From CAYLPU01 sp964385635 (GTDB lineage Bacteria > Chloroflexota > Anaerolineae > B4-G1): 58,383 nucleotides of DNA. This document shows positions 8,369-16,513 of this stretch, piece after piece; the first letter of the stretch is position 1; each line of letters starts with the position of its first letter. Where the stretch lies: the NCBI GenBank assembly GCA_964385635.1, contig CAYLPU010000022.1:1-58383 (forward strand), written 5' to 3'. The notes below the pieces were generated by a model. That model saw only the letters and a list, made by a program, of their open reading frames with translations. It searched no databases and had not been told where the DNA came from. The position numbers and the translations under genes are program-made.

Positions 8369-11060
8369 AGTATTCTCCTCCCATCCAGCGCAAGAAGAAG
8401 CGCAGTGCATCAGGTTGACGGCTGTCCAGGTCTTCTCGCCGCCACAGTTCCCGCAGCCGCTGGCCCAATTCCTCGACTACGTGCACTGACACCTGGCGAG
8501 TGACGAGCAAGTCGTTCAGTTTGCTGAGCTGGGCCTGTGCAGTGTAGGGTCTCAGGTCGTCACGTCCTGCTAACAGCGGAAATGCCCGCTCGTAGTACCC
8601 CCAGGCCAGGTCCACATCCTCGGGATTCGTGCACAGGGCCAGGTCGCCCAGGGTCTTGAGGAGCGTTCCCTCCGCCCGAGGGAAATTCACGTCCGCCCAC
8701 TCTTGCTTGTACTCCTCAAACCTGGTGGCAAATTCCTCCAGGCGGTCATATTGCCCCTTGCTCAGGGCGATTTCCGCCAGATCGCTGAGATTATTCAATT
8801 CGAGATCGGCTTCCGAGGCGCTATCACACAAGTCGTAGCTCTGTAGAAAGTACCGCTCAGCCTCGTCAATCTGACCTCGCTCCTGGTAGACGTGTCCCAA
8901 CCGGTGTAGGATCAAGGCTTTGTCCTTCTCCAGGCCGATGATTTGTGCTTTTTTAAGGATCGTCTCCGCGCTGTCCAGGTCACCAGTCAGACGATATACC
9001 AGCCCACAGCCGGCGTACACACGGCTCAGCCACTCACGGTCATCGGACGGCTCAAAGATGTCGAGCGCGGCACGATAGTGGTTGAGCGCGTCGTCAAAAC
9101 GCTCACAAAGGACATAAACCTCACTATAAACCTCGTGAACCGCTCCCAGGCCACGGTCAAAGTCAACCTCGCGCCACAGCCCCAGAGCCTGATCGCAGAG
9201 ATTCAGCGCGGCTTTGTGCCGCCCCAGGTGGGCGATGGCGAAAGCCATGTTGTTGAGAATCCAGGCCTCTCGTTTGCGGTCCTTCAGGCGCACGCTGATC
9301 TCAAAGGCCTCCTCGTAGTGACTCAAAGCAATCTCGAAGTGCCCGACCAGACGGTGGCCCCAGCCCAGCGCGTTGAGCGCACGGGCCAGCCAGTCCTGCA
9401 AGTCGTGATCCCGGCTCAGCCCCACCGCTTCATCAAAGTGTTCCAGGCCAGCCCCAAAATCCCCCAAGCGAATCTCCAGGTTGCCCAACTGGATGTACAT
9501 GTCTACCCGTTGAGGCGGCTGGAGTCCCGGGTACTCCAGCATCTCCAACAACAAGTCCTTGCCCGACTGGTAATCGCCGCGGTCAAGCAGATTCTTGGCC
9601 CGCCGGATGTCTACCTCGTATCGCTGCTCAGGCCCCAGGTGGCCAGCGTAGTTGTCCACCTCTAAGATAAGGTCCTCCCGTGCGGCAAACTGGTAGGCCT
9701 GAGTCGCTGCGTCGAAGAGAGACTTAAAAGTGTCCACTCCTTTGTCCACGTCCACGATCAGCAGGTGTTTGAGCTTACGGTGTTCAATGACCTGCAGTTC
9801 CCGCTCCGCCGCCTCACGCTTGACGAGAAGTTCAAACTCCTGCTCGGTGTCCCCTTGCTCCTCGGCAGCAGTCAGGTCTGCCTCCAGGCGTGCGGACGAG
9901 GCCCGCAGTGGCTCGCTTCTACCCTCAAAGTAACTGAGCGCTCGTGCGCTGTACTCGCGCCTGCGGGCCACTTTAGGATCAATTTCCTCCCACAGTCGCT
10001 CTACCCAGCGCCGCATCTCATCGTGCAGGCTGATGCGCTTGTCCGGGAGCGACTTGACGTAGACGCTGGTACGTACTTCGTCCATCAACGCCTGCGCTTT
10101 GCCAGCGTCAATCCGCAGCAACTCGGCGATCATCTCCACATCGAGGGGGTAGACGTGGGCCATCGTCAGCGTCAGCCGATCCATCGGCGTGCGCAGTTCC
10201 TTGACATGTTCGACCAGGCGAAATTCCAACTCCTTTTGACGCTTCTGCAACTCTTCACTGCTCAGCGATTGGAGCGTCTCAAGACTCTCCTCTTGCAACC
10301 AGTTCAGCGGGATGTCGTGGGCCAACCACTCGACGACCAAATCTATCATAATCGGCCGTCCCTTGGCCAGCAGGAGCAGTTTCTCCGCCATCTCTTTCCC
10401 CAGCCTGACGTGCAGCCTCTCCTGCTTGGCGCGCAAGAACTCAGCACTGGCCTCATCCTCAAAGGCTGCTAGCCTCATCTCTAGCGCGTCGTCGCCTAGC
10501 CGGCCTCTGAGCAACTTCCACAGGTCCCGCGCATTGCGCCCGCTCAAGATGGCAAACACATTTTCCATCTGAGCCAACAAGTCTAACAAGTAGGTCCACA
10601 CGTCCGGACGCTTGACAGTGTCCGTTGTGTCCAATAATAGGACAATCCGTCGTTGTTCGGCAGCCGCGTTGAGGCTTCGGGCCAGTTCTAGCCGGATGGA
10701 GTCTTCCTCCTCCGCCAACCGTTGGGGACTCACATCCGCCGACTGCATCTTGTGCCAGTCCATCAAGCGACGCAGATAAGGGCGAAAGGCATCCTCTCCA
10801 AGCAGCATGGCGAGGCGACGCCCGATGTTCTCCGGCACCCGCAACTCAGGATCGTCAAAGTCCAGCATGGTAACGAGCAGACGTTGCCCCTCAGCCTCAC
10901 TGTAGCGCCTGTGCACCTCTTGCAGGAGACAGGTCTTGCCGTAGCCGCCCGGAGCGTGGATGCACAGCACACACCTGGTGCCCCAGTCACCAATCAGTTC
11001 CCCGATGCGGGCCAGTTCCACTTCCCGATTAATAAAAGGTCTCTGTTCATGGTCAGTCAT
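8361..11060 (-). CDS. STAND-type ATPase with TPR repeats
   Basis: 899 residues. Near the N-terminus is PFINREVELARIGELIGDWG, the usual entry to STAND/AAA-like signalling ATPases. Walker A follows (HAPGGYGKTCLL) and then a Walker B-like strand (RIVLLLDTTDTV). From about residue 480 to the end there are tetratricopeptide-like helical pairs (WLARALNALGWGHRLVGHFE, AWILNNMAFAIAHLGRHKAA, ALILHRLGHVYQERGQIDEA). Such proteins are molecular switches that sense a ligand through their repeats. The start at 11060 is supported by GGGAGGT 5 bases upstream; a longer reading to 11201 lacks this. It follows a DUF4062-STAND gene and overlaps the radical SAM gene. I cannot name the trigger or target. Confidence 0.88.
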   Translation of the reverse strand: MTDHEQRPFINREVELARIGELIGDWGTRCVLCIHAPGGYGKTCLLQEVHRRYSEAEGQRLLVTMLDFDDPELRVPENIGRRLAMLLGEDAFRPYLRRLMDWHKMQSADVSPQRLAEEEDSIRLELARSLNAAAEQRRIVLLLDTTDTVKRPDVWTYLLDLLAQMENVFAILSGRNARDLWKLLRGRLGDDALEMRLAAFEDEASAEFLRAKQERLHVRLGKEMAEKLLLLAKGRPIMIDLVVEWLAHDIPLNWLQEESLETLQSLSSEELQKRQKELEFRLVEHVKELRTPMDRLTLTMAHVYPLDVEMIAELLRIDAGKAQALMDEVRTSVYVKSLPDKRISLHDEMRRWVERLWEEIDPKVARRREYSARALSYFEGRSEPLRASSARLEADLTAAEEQGDTEQEFELLVKREAAERELQVIEHRKLKHLLIVDVDKGVDTFKSLFDAATQAYQFAAREDLILEVDNYAGHLGPEQRYEVDIRRAKNLLDRGDYQSGKDLLLEMLEYPGLQPPQRVDMYIQLGNLEIRLGDFGAGLEHFDEAVGLSRDHDLQDWLARALNALGWGHRLVGHFEIALSHYEEAFEISVRLKDRKREAWILNNMAFAIAHLGRHKAALNLCDQALGLWREVDFDRGLGAVHEVYSEVYVLCERFDDALNHYRAALDIFEPSDDREWLSRVYAGCGLVYRLTGDLDSAETILKKAQIIGLEKDKALILHRLGHVYQERGQIDEAERYFLQSYDLCDSASEADLELNNLSDLAEIALSKGQYDRLEEFATRFEEYKQEWADVNFPRAEGTLLKTLGDLALCTNPEDVDLAWGYYERAFPLLAGRDDLRPYTAQAQLSKLNDLLVTRQVSVHVVEELGQRLRELWRREDLDSRQPDALRFFLRWMGGEYYA

Positions 11061-11101
11061 GGTTACCTCCCATAGCCTACGAAAAATTCGCTCCGACCCC
11101 C

Positions 11102-11129
11102 GTCCCCGGGGGCCGGCCGCCCCGAGGAC
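11102..11129. repeat. GC-rich hairpin between the two STAND genes
   Basis: GTCCCCGGGG (11102-11111) pairs with CCCCGAGGAC (11120-11129) through one wobble pair, with an 8-base GC loop. It lies in the 98-base gap between the two ATPase genes and could tune expression of the second gene; no T-run follows. Confidence 0.5.
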
Positions 11130-11158
11130 GGAACGGGGAGTGCTTTTCGGACAGGCGC

Positions 11159-13225
11159 TTAGGTAAGAACGTTCTCGACGCGCTCGCGCAGTTCCCTCCA
11201 CGGCGTGTCGCCATACTCATTTTGGCGCAGGAAATAGTTTACCGTGAAACGAAGTTCCCAATCATTATCCATCGCCTGCCTGAGTACATTCTTTTCCGCC
11301 TGAATCTCACGGTCACGCACGAGCAAACCGAGCGCCAGAGACACAGTCTCCTCGAAGAAGGTTTGTCGCATCTGGCCCCGGTGGCGTTCGTCCTGCACGT
11401 GATCAGCGTGTCGCTGGAGCGACTGGAACAGGAACTCCAGCGCCCATATCTCCGGCATTTGCGTCTGGGGTTCCTCCAGATGCACTTTGCAGATGTCCAT
11501 GGCGTGCTGACAGTGAGCGACGAAGACCGGTGGGGGAACCTCGCGCAGCCAGCGGATCACCAGAAGCCGCCGGGTGATGGCATCCCTGAGCAGGCGTCCA
11601 CTCCAGTCCATCAGGTACGTGCTGGTGAGCCTGTCCGCGATATCGAACTCGCTCTGACGCGCCAGTGGGGAGTTGGTCCAGTCGAGCACCTTACGCAGCA
11701 CACCATAGTCCACGCAACGAAAGATGCTCAGCGCGTCAAACAGCCCACGCAACTCCCGGGGCACGTCACTACGCACCGCGCTGGCCTCCGGGCACACGGT
11801 GCCCTCGTATATCTCCTCGGCGGAATAACTGAAGAACTCATCAGGCGGGTAACGTGTTTCCTCGTACATCTCCAACACACGGGCCATACAGCCCGGATGG
11901 CCGGCGGTACAGTGCATCAGGTGGGCCGCAAGTTGCCCAATTGCTCGTTGATCAGAAAGATATGCCTCGGCCGTGTCGCGGACCACCTCGTAGTTGAAAG
12001 GGGTCAGTTTGAGGACAGTCAGAGGGAACGGTGCAGGCTGGGGTGTTTTGCCAGCCAGGTAGCGACCAGCGAAGATCACCCGGAAAGGAGAGTGTCTCGT
12101 CTGAAAGAACTCGGAGCCGCGCAAGGCATACTCTACTCCGGGGATAAAGTCCGTAAACAAGGCATCTACGGCCGGTAGCAACGAGGCCCATGGCCTCTTG
12201 TCCACATCAACGAGCAGGACGACACCTTTTTTGCCCCCTTCCTGTGGGCCAAGCGTGTCTTCCAATTGCTGTGTGATCGCTCGGCCCAGATTCAGCCCCA
12301 GTCGTTGGGCGTCACCGTCGTGGGCGAGTATGAGACCAAGTTCAGCCGCCAGCGCCAGCGCGATAGACGGGAGAGAGCGATGTTCCTGAACAGAGACGTA
12401 GGCGCAGAGCCAATGCTGTTCATCAAAGCGGCGTTGCAGTTCTTTCAGCAGAGATGTCTTACCATAGCCAGCCGGCGCGTCCAGCAGGTGGTAGGCCGGG
12501 GCAAAGGTAGATAGGATTTGCTTGAGTTCGTCTTCGCGATTGATGAAAGGGATGTGGGGCGAGGGAGGAGGTTCCAGATCAGCGACCTGCAATTCGGCAA
12601 TCCGCTCCGCCAACCCAGGACTACGAGTGGCTAGCAGACGTTCTTCACTGTAATCGAACAGCAAGCGCGTCAGGTCTCCCCGAACGCGAGACGCGAAATC
12701 ATCCCCAGATTCATAGGATTGAAACAGGCCGGGGTGCGCGCCGGTGACATAAAAATCAGCCAGGAATCCTTGCACCCGTTGCAACTGGACAACGTCCACA
12801 TTCACCGGCATTGGTCGCGTGCACCGATAGAAGAGCATCTGTGGACACCCCGTTTCCCGCCAGGCCTGGTAGGCCAGCGCAAACTCCTCTTCGGTGCCAG
12901 AGAGAAAGGGTTCGCCTGTCTCCGGGTGGGTTTCCCCCGGTGGCGTGCCAAAGCGCGCCCAAAGGATGCCGACAAAGACGTCCCACTTCTCCAGCGGCAA
13001 CTGGTCAAAGACAACCTGCTGGGGACGGCCCATACGAGGAGCGATCGTGCGCCAGTCGAGCAACTCCAACACCAGTCCCAACCGGTCGGCCACGGTGCGG
13101 TTCAGTTCCCCGACAGTCTGTTCCAGGCGATTCCGCTCTTCAGTCACGTCGCCCGGTGAGGCCACGAAGACGCGCAACTTCGTGTATTGCCTCTCCCCCT
13201 CGTCCCGCGCCAGTTGCTCGTCCAT
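11159..13225 (-). CDS. DUF4062 domain fused to a STAND/AAA ATPase
   Basis: 688 residues. The N-terminal about 150 residues match DUF4062 (KLRVFVASPGDVTEERNRLE, WDVFVGILWARFGTPPGETH), a Rossmann-like domain frequently joined to NACHT or other STAND ATPases. The ATPase module starts at PFINREDELKQIL with Walker A LLDAPAGYGKTSLLKEL and a Walker B-like VVLLVDVD. The C-terminal third is helical without clear repeats. The start at 13225 has GGGAGGGG just upstream. It is the first gene of the operon, about 37 bases from its -10 box, and shares the PFINRE...GYGKT layout with the next gene, so the pair may interact or have arisen by duplication. Role inferred, not proven: a switch protein in defence or stress signalling. 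Confidence 0.87.
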   Translation of the reverse strand: MDEQLARDEGERQYTKLRVFVASPGDVTEERNRLEQTVGELNRTVADRLGLVLELLDWRTIAPRMGRPQQVVFDQLPLEKWDVFVGILWARFGTPPGETHPETGEPFLSGTEEEFALAYQAWRETGCPQMLFYRCTRPMPVNVDVVQLQRVQGFLADFYVTGAHPGLFQSYESGDDFASRVRGDLTRLLFDYSEERLLATRSPGLAERIAELQVADLEPPPSPHIPFINREDELKQILSTFAPAYHLLDAPAGYGKTSLLKELQRRFDEQHWLCAYVSVQEHRSLPSIALALAAELGLILAHDGDAQRLGLNLGRAITQQLEDTLGPQEGGKKGVVLLVDVDKRPWASLLPAVDALFTDFIPGVEYALRGSEFFQTRHSPFRVIFAGRYLAGKTPQPAPFPLTVLKLTPFNYEVVRDTAEAYLSDQRAIGQLAAHLMHCTAGHPGCMARVLEMYEETRYPPDEFFSYSAEEIYEGTVCPEASAVRSDVPRELRGLFDALSIFRCVDYGVLRKVLDWTNSPLARQSEFDIADRLTSTYLMDWSGRLLRDAITRRLLVIRWLREVPPPVFVAHCQHAMDICKVHLEEPQTQMPEIWALEFLFQSLQRHADHVQDERHRGQMRQTFFEETVSLALGLLVRDREIQAEKNVLRQAMDNDWELRFTVNYFLRQNEYGDTPWRELRERVENVLT

Positions 13226-13261
13226 ACCCCTCCCTGGTTCGCCATCGCTCAAGGTGGGTGC

Positions 13262-13290
13262 ATTATACACCGCAAAGAGCGGCAATGCAA
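13262..13290 (-). promoter_or_regulatory. Promoter of the DUF4062/STAND/radical SAM operon
   Basis: On the minus strand TTGCAT (13290-13285) and TATAAT (13267-13262) stand 17 bases apart. The spacer contains an inverted repeat, CCGC-TCTTT-GCGG, which may be a protein-binding site. The start codon is about 37 bases from the -10 box. Confidence 0.75.
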
Positions 13291-13299
13291 TTCTACATG

Positions 13300-13332
13300 A
13301 AAAAGCGTGGGGCGGGTAATCACCCGCCCCAC
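13300..13332 (-). terminator. Intrinsic terminator of the sulfur-relay operon
   Basis: Perfect 11-base stem GTGGGGCGGGT/ACCCGCCCCAC with a 4-base loop, followed on the minus strand by GCTTTTT. It lies 22 bases after the ArsR stop and directly upstream of the next operon's promoter. Confidence 0.85.
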
Positions 13333-13353
13333 GTCAAGTCGCAGGCCCCATCC

Positions 13354-13689
13354 TTATTGAGTGATCGCTTCCACCAGCTCGGCTCGCTCTGCCAGTACGT
13401 CGGCCATCACTGCGCGCAACAAATCCAGCGCCTGGATGACCCGGCGGTCGTGCAGTGCGTAGTGCACAGTGTTACCATCCCGCGTAGCCGTGACTAACCC
13501 TCGATCGCGTAGCACCTTCAGGTGACGCGAGACAGTAGGCTGGCTGACTTCCAACATCTCTGCCAGTTCCGTCACGTAGTGCGGGCCGTCGGCCAGGAAA
13601 TACAGGATCAAGATGCGAGTGGGATCGGCTAAACCCTGGCACACCTGGGCATGTAATAGATTGACTTCCTCAACCAACACTCGATCCAC
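13354..13689 (-). CDS. ArsR-family winged-helix transcriptional regulator
   Basis: 111 residues with the ArsR fold: LADPTRILILYFLADG, recognition helix region ELAEMLEVSQPTVSRHLKVL, and wing LVTATRDGNTVHYALHD. The family are homodimeric repressors released by metals, sulfur species or redox change. The N-terminus has one conserved cysteine just before the HTH (HAQVCQGLAD) but no CxC metal motif, which leans toward a sulfur or redox signal rather than arsenite; this is inference. I prefer the GTG at 13689 because GAGAGGAG lies upstream; a longer form would start at 13731. It is the last gene of the operon whose promoter overlaps a palindrome at 16406-16429, so autoregulation of the whole operon is likely. 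Confidence 0.85.
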   Translation of the reverse strand: MDRVLVEEVNLLHAQVCQGLADPTRILILYFLADGPHYVTELAEMLEVSQPTVSRHLKVLRDRGLVTATRDGNTVHYALHDRRVIQALDLLRAVMADVLAERAELVEAITQ

Positions 13690-13787
13690 TTCGACGCTCC
13701 TCTCTTGGAATAGGACTCGGCAGTTAGTCATCCTCTGGCGAGTCGCTGGACAGCCGACGGGTGCCAGAGTTACACAGCCGCACCCAC

Positions 13788-14270
13788 TCAGATGAACAAC
13801 TGGACCTTCGAGTTGGCGGCCTCTTTGACAAAGGTGGCCACCCCCACGACATCATCCACCTCTGGGATCAGGTCATCGCGGCTGATCTCCAGCACGTCCA
13901 TGCTCATCTTGCAGGCCAGCAGGCACACGTCCAGGTCAATGACGGTCTGAAGTAACTCTTCGAGCGAGGCCACGTTCTTGTCGCGCATCATCTTGCGAAA
14001 CAGGATTCGTCCCATGCCGCCAAAGGCGAAACGGGATGGGTTCAGGCGATTGATGCCACCCCGGTTCATAATGCCCATCATCTTGCCCAGAAAACTCTGA
14101 GCCTTGATGGGTGTCCCTTTCTTGATGACGTTTAATCCCCAGAAGGTGAAAAAAAGCGTGGTGTCCATGCCGGCGGCAGCACATCCCGTGGCGATGATCA
14201 GGGCGGCAAAGACCCTGTCCATTTCGCCACTGAAGACGACAATGGTTGCCTTGTTGTTGTCCTCAGCCAT
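13788..14270 (-). CDS. DsrE2-like (DsrE/DsrF/DrsH family) protein
   Basis: 160 residues matching the larger DsrE2 type: NNKATIVVFSGEMDRVFAAL, GCAAAGMDTTLFFTFWGLNV, NRLNPSRFAFGGMGR, and the conserved cysteine in LDVCLLACKMSMDVLEI. DsrE2 proteins bind persulfide and are usually encoded beside TusA and rhodanese genes in sulfur trafficking. The hydrophobic N-terminal stretch may associate with the membrane. It starts 6 bases after tusA and so belongs to the same transcript. Confidence 0.88.
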   Translation of the reverse strand: MAEDNNKATIVVFSGEMDRVFAALIIATGCAAAGMDTTLFFTFWGLNVIKKGTPIKAQSFLGKMMGIMNRGGINRLNPSRFAFGGMGRILFRKMMRDKNVASLEELLQTVIDLDVCLLACKMSMDVLEISRDDLIPEVDDVVGVATFVKEAANSKVQLFI

Positions 14271-14276
14271 ATCTGT

Positions 14277-14516
14277 TTACCTCACTTTTTTCCTGACGTA
14301 ATATCGGAAGTAGCCTTCGACCGGCTCTTCGCCCAGGAATTCGTTGCCTGTCTGCTCACACCAGGCGGGGACATCGGCGTGCGCCCCTTCGTCGTCAGCG
14401 CGAATCTCAAGCACCTGCCCATCCTCCAGTTTTTTCATATTCTTAGCCATGAACGCGATGGGCATCGGACACAACTGTCCAATCGAATCCTGTACCATAT
14501 CCACTTGAATTTCCAT
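14277..14516 (-). CDS. tusA: TusA-family sulfurtransferase
   Basis: 79 residues with the TusA signature: a cysteine followed by PMP (IGQLCPMPIAFMAKNMKKLE) and the ending EFLGEEPVEGYFRYYVRK. The catalytic cysteine of the CPxP motif carries the persulfide passed between partners. A GGAGGT site lies upstream of the ATG. It sits between DsrE2 and the TusBCD-like genes, the classic partner set. Confidence 0.92.
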   Translation of the reverse strand: MEIQVDMVQDSIGQLCPMPIAFMAKNMKKLEDGQVLEIRADDEGAHADVPAWCEQTGNEFLGEEPVEGYFRYYVRKKVR

Positions 14517-14567
14517 CTGTTTTTACCTCCTGAGTAATGTGTAATTGTGCCCCAGACTTCGGGAGTC

Positions 14568-14861
14568 TCAGAGCCACGGCACCACGTGGTGCTGCTCGAC
14601 CAGTTCCACGAAACCATCGTAATCTATGACCTGGATGCCATCAACCAGGGAGGCGAGACCGCGCGCCTCCAGGTCGGCCTGCAGGGCATAGACGGGGTGT
14701 TGCTCCAACGCCTGCTTGATCAGGTCCTCGCTTACGGTTCCCCTGGCGGCGGCGTATACGCCATCCTCGTACAGCAGGATCGGCTCGTTGGCAGGCGCGA
14801 TCCCGAGCACAGATCTCAGGTTGCCAAACATCAAGGGCGATTTGTTGACCGTGTATAACAT
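14568..14861 (-). CDS. TusB/DsrH-like sulfur relay subunit
   Basis: 97 residues. It starts MLYTVNKSPLMFGNLRSVLG and contains ILLYEDGVYAAARGT and VQVIDYDGFVELVEQH-like strands, as in DsrH/TusB, the smallest subunit of the DsrEFH/TusBCD hexamer. The start at 14861 follows GGAGGATGCGAG. No cysteine equivalent to the DsrH active-site Cys is visible in the core, so it may be structural. It lies 19 bases after the TusC-like gene. Confidence 0.8.
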   Translation of the reverse strand: MLYTVNKSPLMFGNLRSVLGIAPANEPILLYEDGVYAAARGTVSEDLIKQALEQHPVYALQADLEARGLASLVDGIQVIDYDGFVELVEQHHVVPWL

Positions 14862-14880
14862 CTCGCATCCTCCTCCAGGT

Positions 14881-15240
14881 TTAGAAAGGCAGCACGACTC
14901 CGCCCGACTCAAGCAGCCGGGCTACTCCCGCATCGCCCACAAGCTCCACGTCCATCACCAAGTCGTCCGGTGTCAATCCGCGCTCGCTCAATGACCGATC
15001 ATGGACGTAGAATTTGGTCACGCCAAAATCAGGCAACATCGGGAAGGCCTCGCCCAGCGGTTTCATGTCCAGCCCGGCCGGGTTCTGGCCTTTGACCAGT
15101 GCGTAGACCCCATCGTCTACAAAGACGACGTCGACGTCCATTTCAAACACACCAATGCCCATGATTGAGCGAAAGCCCTCGGCGGTGTAGACCGAGCCAT
15201 ACGGGGCCTTGCGCATCAATACGGCGACTTTGTTGCTCAT
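14881..15240 (-). CDS. TusC/DsrF-like sulfur relay subunit
   Basis: 119 residues: KVAVLMRKAPYGSVYTAEGF, DVDVVFVDDGVYALVKGQNP and LPDFGVTKFYVHDRSLSERG follow the DsrF/TusC pattern. This subunit is the structural core of the DsrEFH-type hexamer. Its position between TusD-like and TusB-like genes keeps the D-C-B order seen in enteric tusDCB and in dsrEFH. Confidence 0.85.
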   Translation of the reverse strand: MSNKVAVLMRKAPYGSVYTAEGFRSIMGIGVFEMDVDVVFVDDGVYALVKGQNPAGLDMKPLGEAFPMLPDFGVTKFYVHDRSLSERGLTPDDLVMDVELVGDAGVARLLESGGVVLPF

Positions 15241-15260
15241 CTGTTCCTCCCTGATCCCTG

Positions 15261-15614
15261 TTAGTCTCCGAAGGTCACAAAGCGATCGGCGTCTCTCAGA
15301 TAGTCAGAAAGCGCCCCCAGTCCTCCAAGCCGCACGTTCTGCGCCAGCGTATCGCGCCGGAAGCCTCGGAAACGGGCGCAGGCGGTGCAGGCCACCACGT
15401 CAATGCCCTGCGCAGCCAGTTCGCTGAAGCGCTCGGCGATGTTGCGCTCGCCCGGCGGTTTGATGTACCCATTAGCGTTGTTCACGCCATCGGTATACAA
15501 GAAGATACCGGTGATCTTGTGTCCACGGGCCAGGGCGGCCTTGACGAAGTGGTAGGCCGAGTCAGCAGCCTGGTGCTGATATGGCCCTTCCAGGACTAAC
15601 ACTCCTATCTTCAT
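15261..15614 (-). CDS. TusD/DsrE-like sulfur relay subunit
   Basis: 117 residues: MKIGVLVLEGPYQHQAADSA, ALARGHKITGIFLYTDGV and VVACTACARFRGFRRD. The cysteine pair in CTAC lies where DsrE/TusD carries its persulfide cysteine. It should pass sulfur from a donor to TusA or the reverse. A GGAGGCAACGT-type site precedes the ATG. Confidence 0.87.
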   Translation of the reverse strand: MKIGVLVLEGPYQHQAADSAYHFVKAALARGHKITGIFLYTDGVNNANGYIKPPGERNIAERFSELAAQGIDVVACTACARFRGFRRDTLAQNVRLGGLGALSDYLRDADRFVTFGD

Positions 15615-15641
15615 ACGTTGCCTCCTCTACGTCTCCTCTGT

Positions 15642-16352
15642 TCAGGGGGTCGAAAACGGGGTGATGAGCGATGGCTCCAGTTCTCCTCGCTCGTATGCCT
15701 CAATGGCCTCGCGGACGGTGATCCCTTCGGGAGCGACGTACACCGCAATCGCCAGGGCCTGGAGGGCCATACAACATTCAGGGTGAATCTGAGGGGTAAT
15801 AAGCACCGCAGCGCCACTCCGGGCCACCGCGCGAATGCCCTTCAAGTTCACTTCTCTTGCCGGCCCGTCCGTCTCCACCCGGACGACCTCCCACTCCATC
15901 GTCTGTGGATTTACGACGATGAACGAGACGCAGGTGCCAAAGTGGATTTCCAGAACCGCTTCCAAGTCCTCGCCTTGCGAAGCGACGGCAATGCGGGTGA
16001 GCAACCCTCTACGCGACTCAAGTGTTTGCAAACCGGTGGCTTTGTACTGCTCGATGGCTTCGCGCACCGTCATGTCCTCCACACCATCAATGACCTCAAT
16101 GCCCAGGTCCAGCATGGTCTGGCGGCAAATCTCCTTGACGTGCCCCGTGATGACGACGGATACGTCCTGCTTGGCGACGGCCCGGATCGCTGCCAGGCTC
16201 ACTCGCTCCGGGTGCTCTATGTGGGGCGGCACGCTCACGACCACGTATTCCATCGTGTCCAGGTCAAAGACCAAAAACTGGGAACACGTACCGAATCGTA
16301 TGCCCACCCACGCTTCCGGCACCGTTCCCGTAGACGCAACGGCTACCTTCAT
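15642..16352 (-). CDS. Tandem NifX/MTH1175-like (dinitrogenase iron-molybdenum cofactor family) protein
   Basis: 236 residues made of two homologous halves. Half one opens MKVAVASTGTVPEAWVGIRF and half two opens LLTRIAVASQGEDLEAVLEI. Both continue with a strand ending in GTCSQFLVFD or GTCVSFIVVN, then VVSVPPH or VVRVETD, then VVITGHV or VLITPQI, and each ends in TVREAI. This is the fold of NifX, NifB C-terminal and MTH1175 proteins that bind iron-sulfur or metal clusters. No nitrogenase genes are present, so a role in sulfur or metal-cluster handling is likelier. It is the first gene of the sulfur operon. The tandem duplication is unusual, because most members have one domain. Confidence 0.85.
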   Translation of the reverse strand: MKVAVASTGTVPEAWVGIRFGTCSQFLVFDLDTMEYVVVSVPPHIEHPERVSLAAIRAVAKQDVSVVITGHVKEICRQTMLDLGIEVIDGVEDMTVREAIEQYKATGLQTLESRRGLLTRIAVASQGEDLEAVLEIHFGTCVSFIVVNPQTMEWEVVRVETDGPAREVNLKGIRAVARSGAAVLITPQIHPECCMALQALAIAVYVAPEGITVREAIEAYERGELEPSLITPFSTP

Positions 16353-16405
16353 CTCTCAGCCCCCTTTTCTTGCCTTTCCAGTCAGGTGGTTTTGTGTATT
16401 CGTAT

Positions 16406-16456
16406 ATACGCATATAGCAGCATACGTATTATAGCATAAATGGGATGGGAGCGCAA
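16406..16456 (-). promoter_or_regulatory. Promoter and overlapping operator of the sulfur-relay operon
   Basis: On the minus strand TTGCGC (16456-16451), a 17-base spacer, then TATAAT (16433-16428). An imperfect palindrome of two ten-base arms, ATACGCATAT and GCATACGTAT, spaced by AGCA, covers 16406-16429, overlapping the -10 box and start site. Such placement fits repression by the ArsR protein encoded at the operon's end. Confidence 0.65.
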
Positions 16457-16482
16457 GTGTAGAGTTCTTCTGTTTCGAGGCA

Positions 16483-16508
16483 CCAGGGCGGGTGCTAGCC
16501 CGCCCTGG
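16483..16508. repeat. Palindrome after the M4 peptidase gene
   Basis: CCAGGGCGGG and CCCGCCCTGG face each other across a 6-base loop, 6 bases past the peptidase stop. The missing T-run suggests a dispersed palindrome that may also help end transcription. Confidence 0.5.
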
Positions 16509-16513
16509 CGGTG

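Noticed and set aside
15642..16352. Nitrogen-fixation gene
   Set aside because: The NifX-like fold is also common outside nitrogenase systems and no nif genes are in the window.
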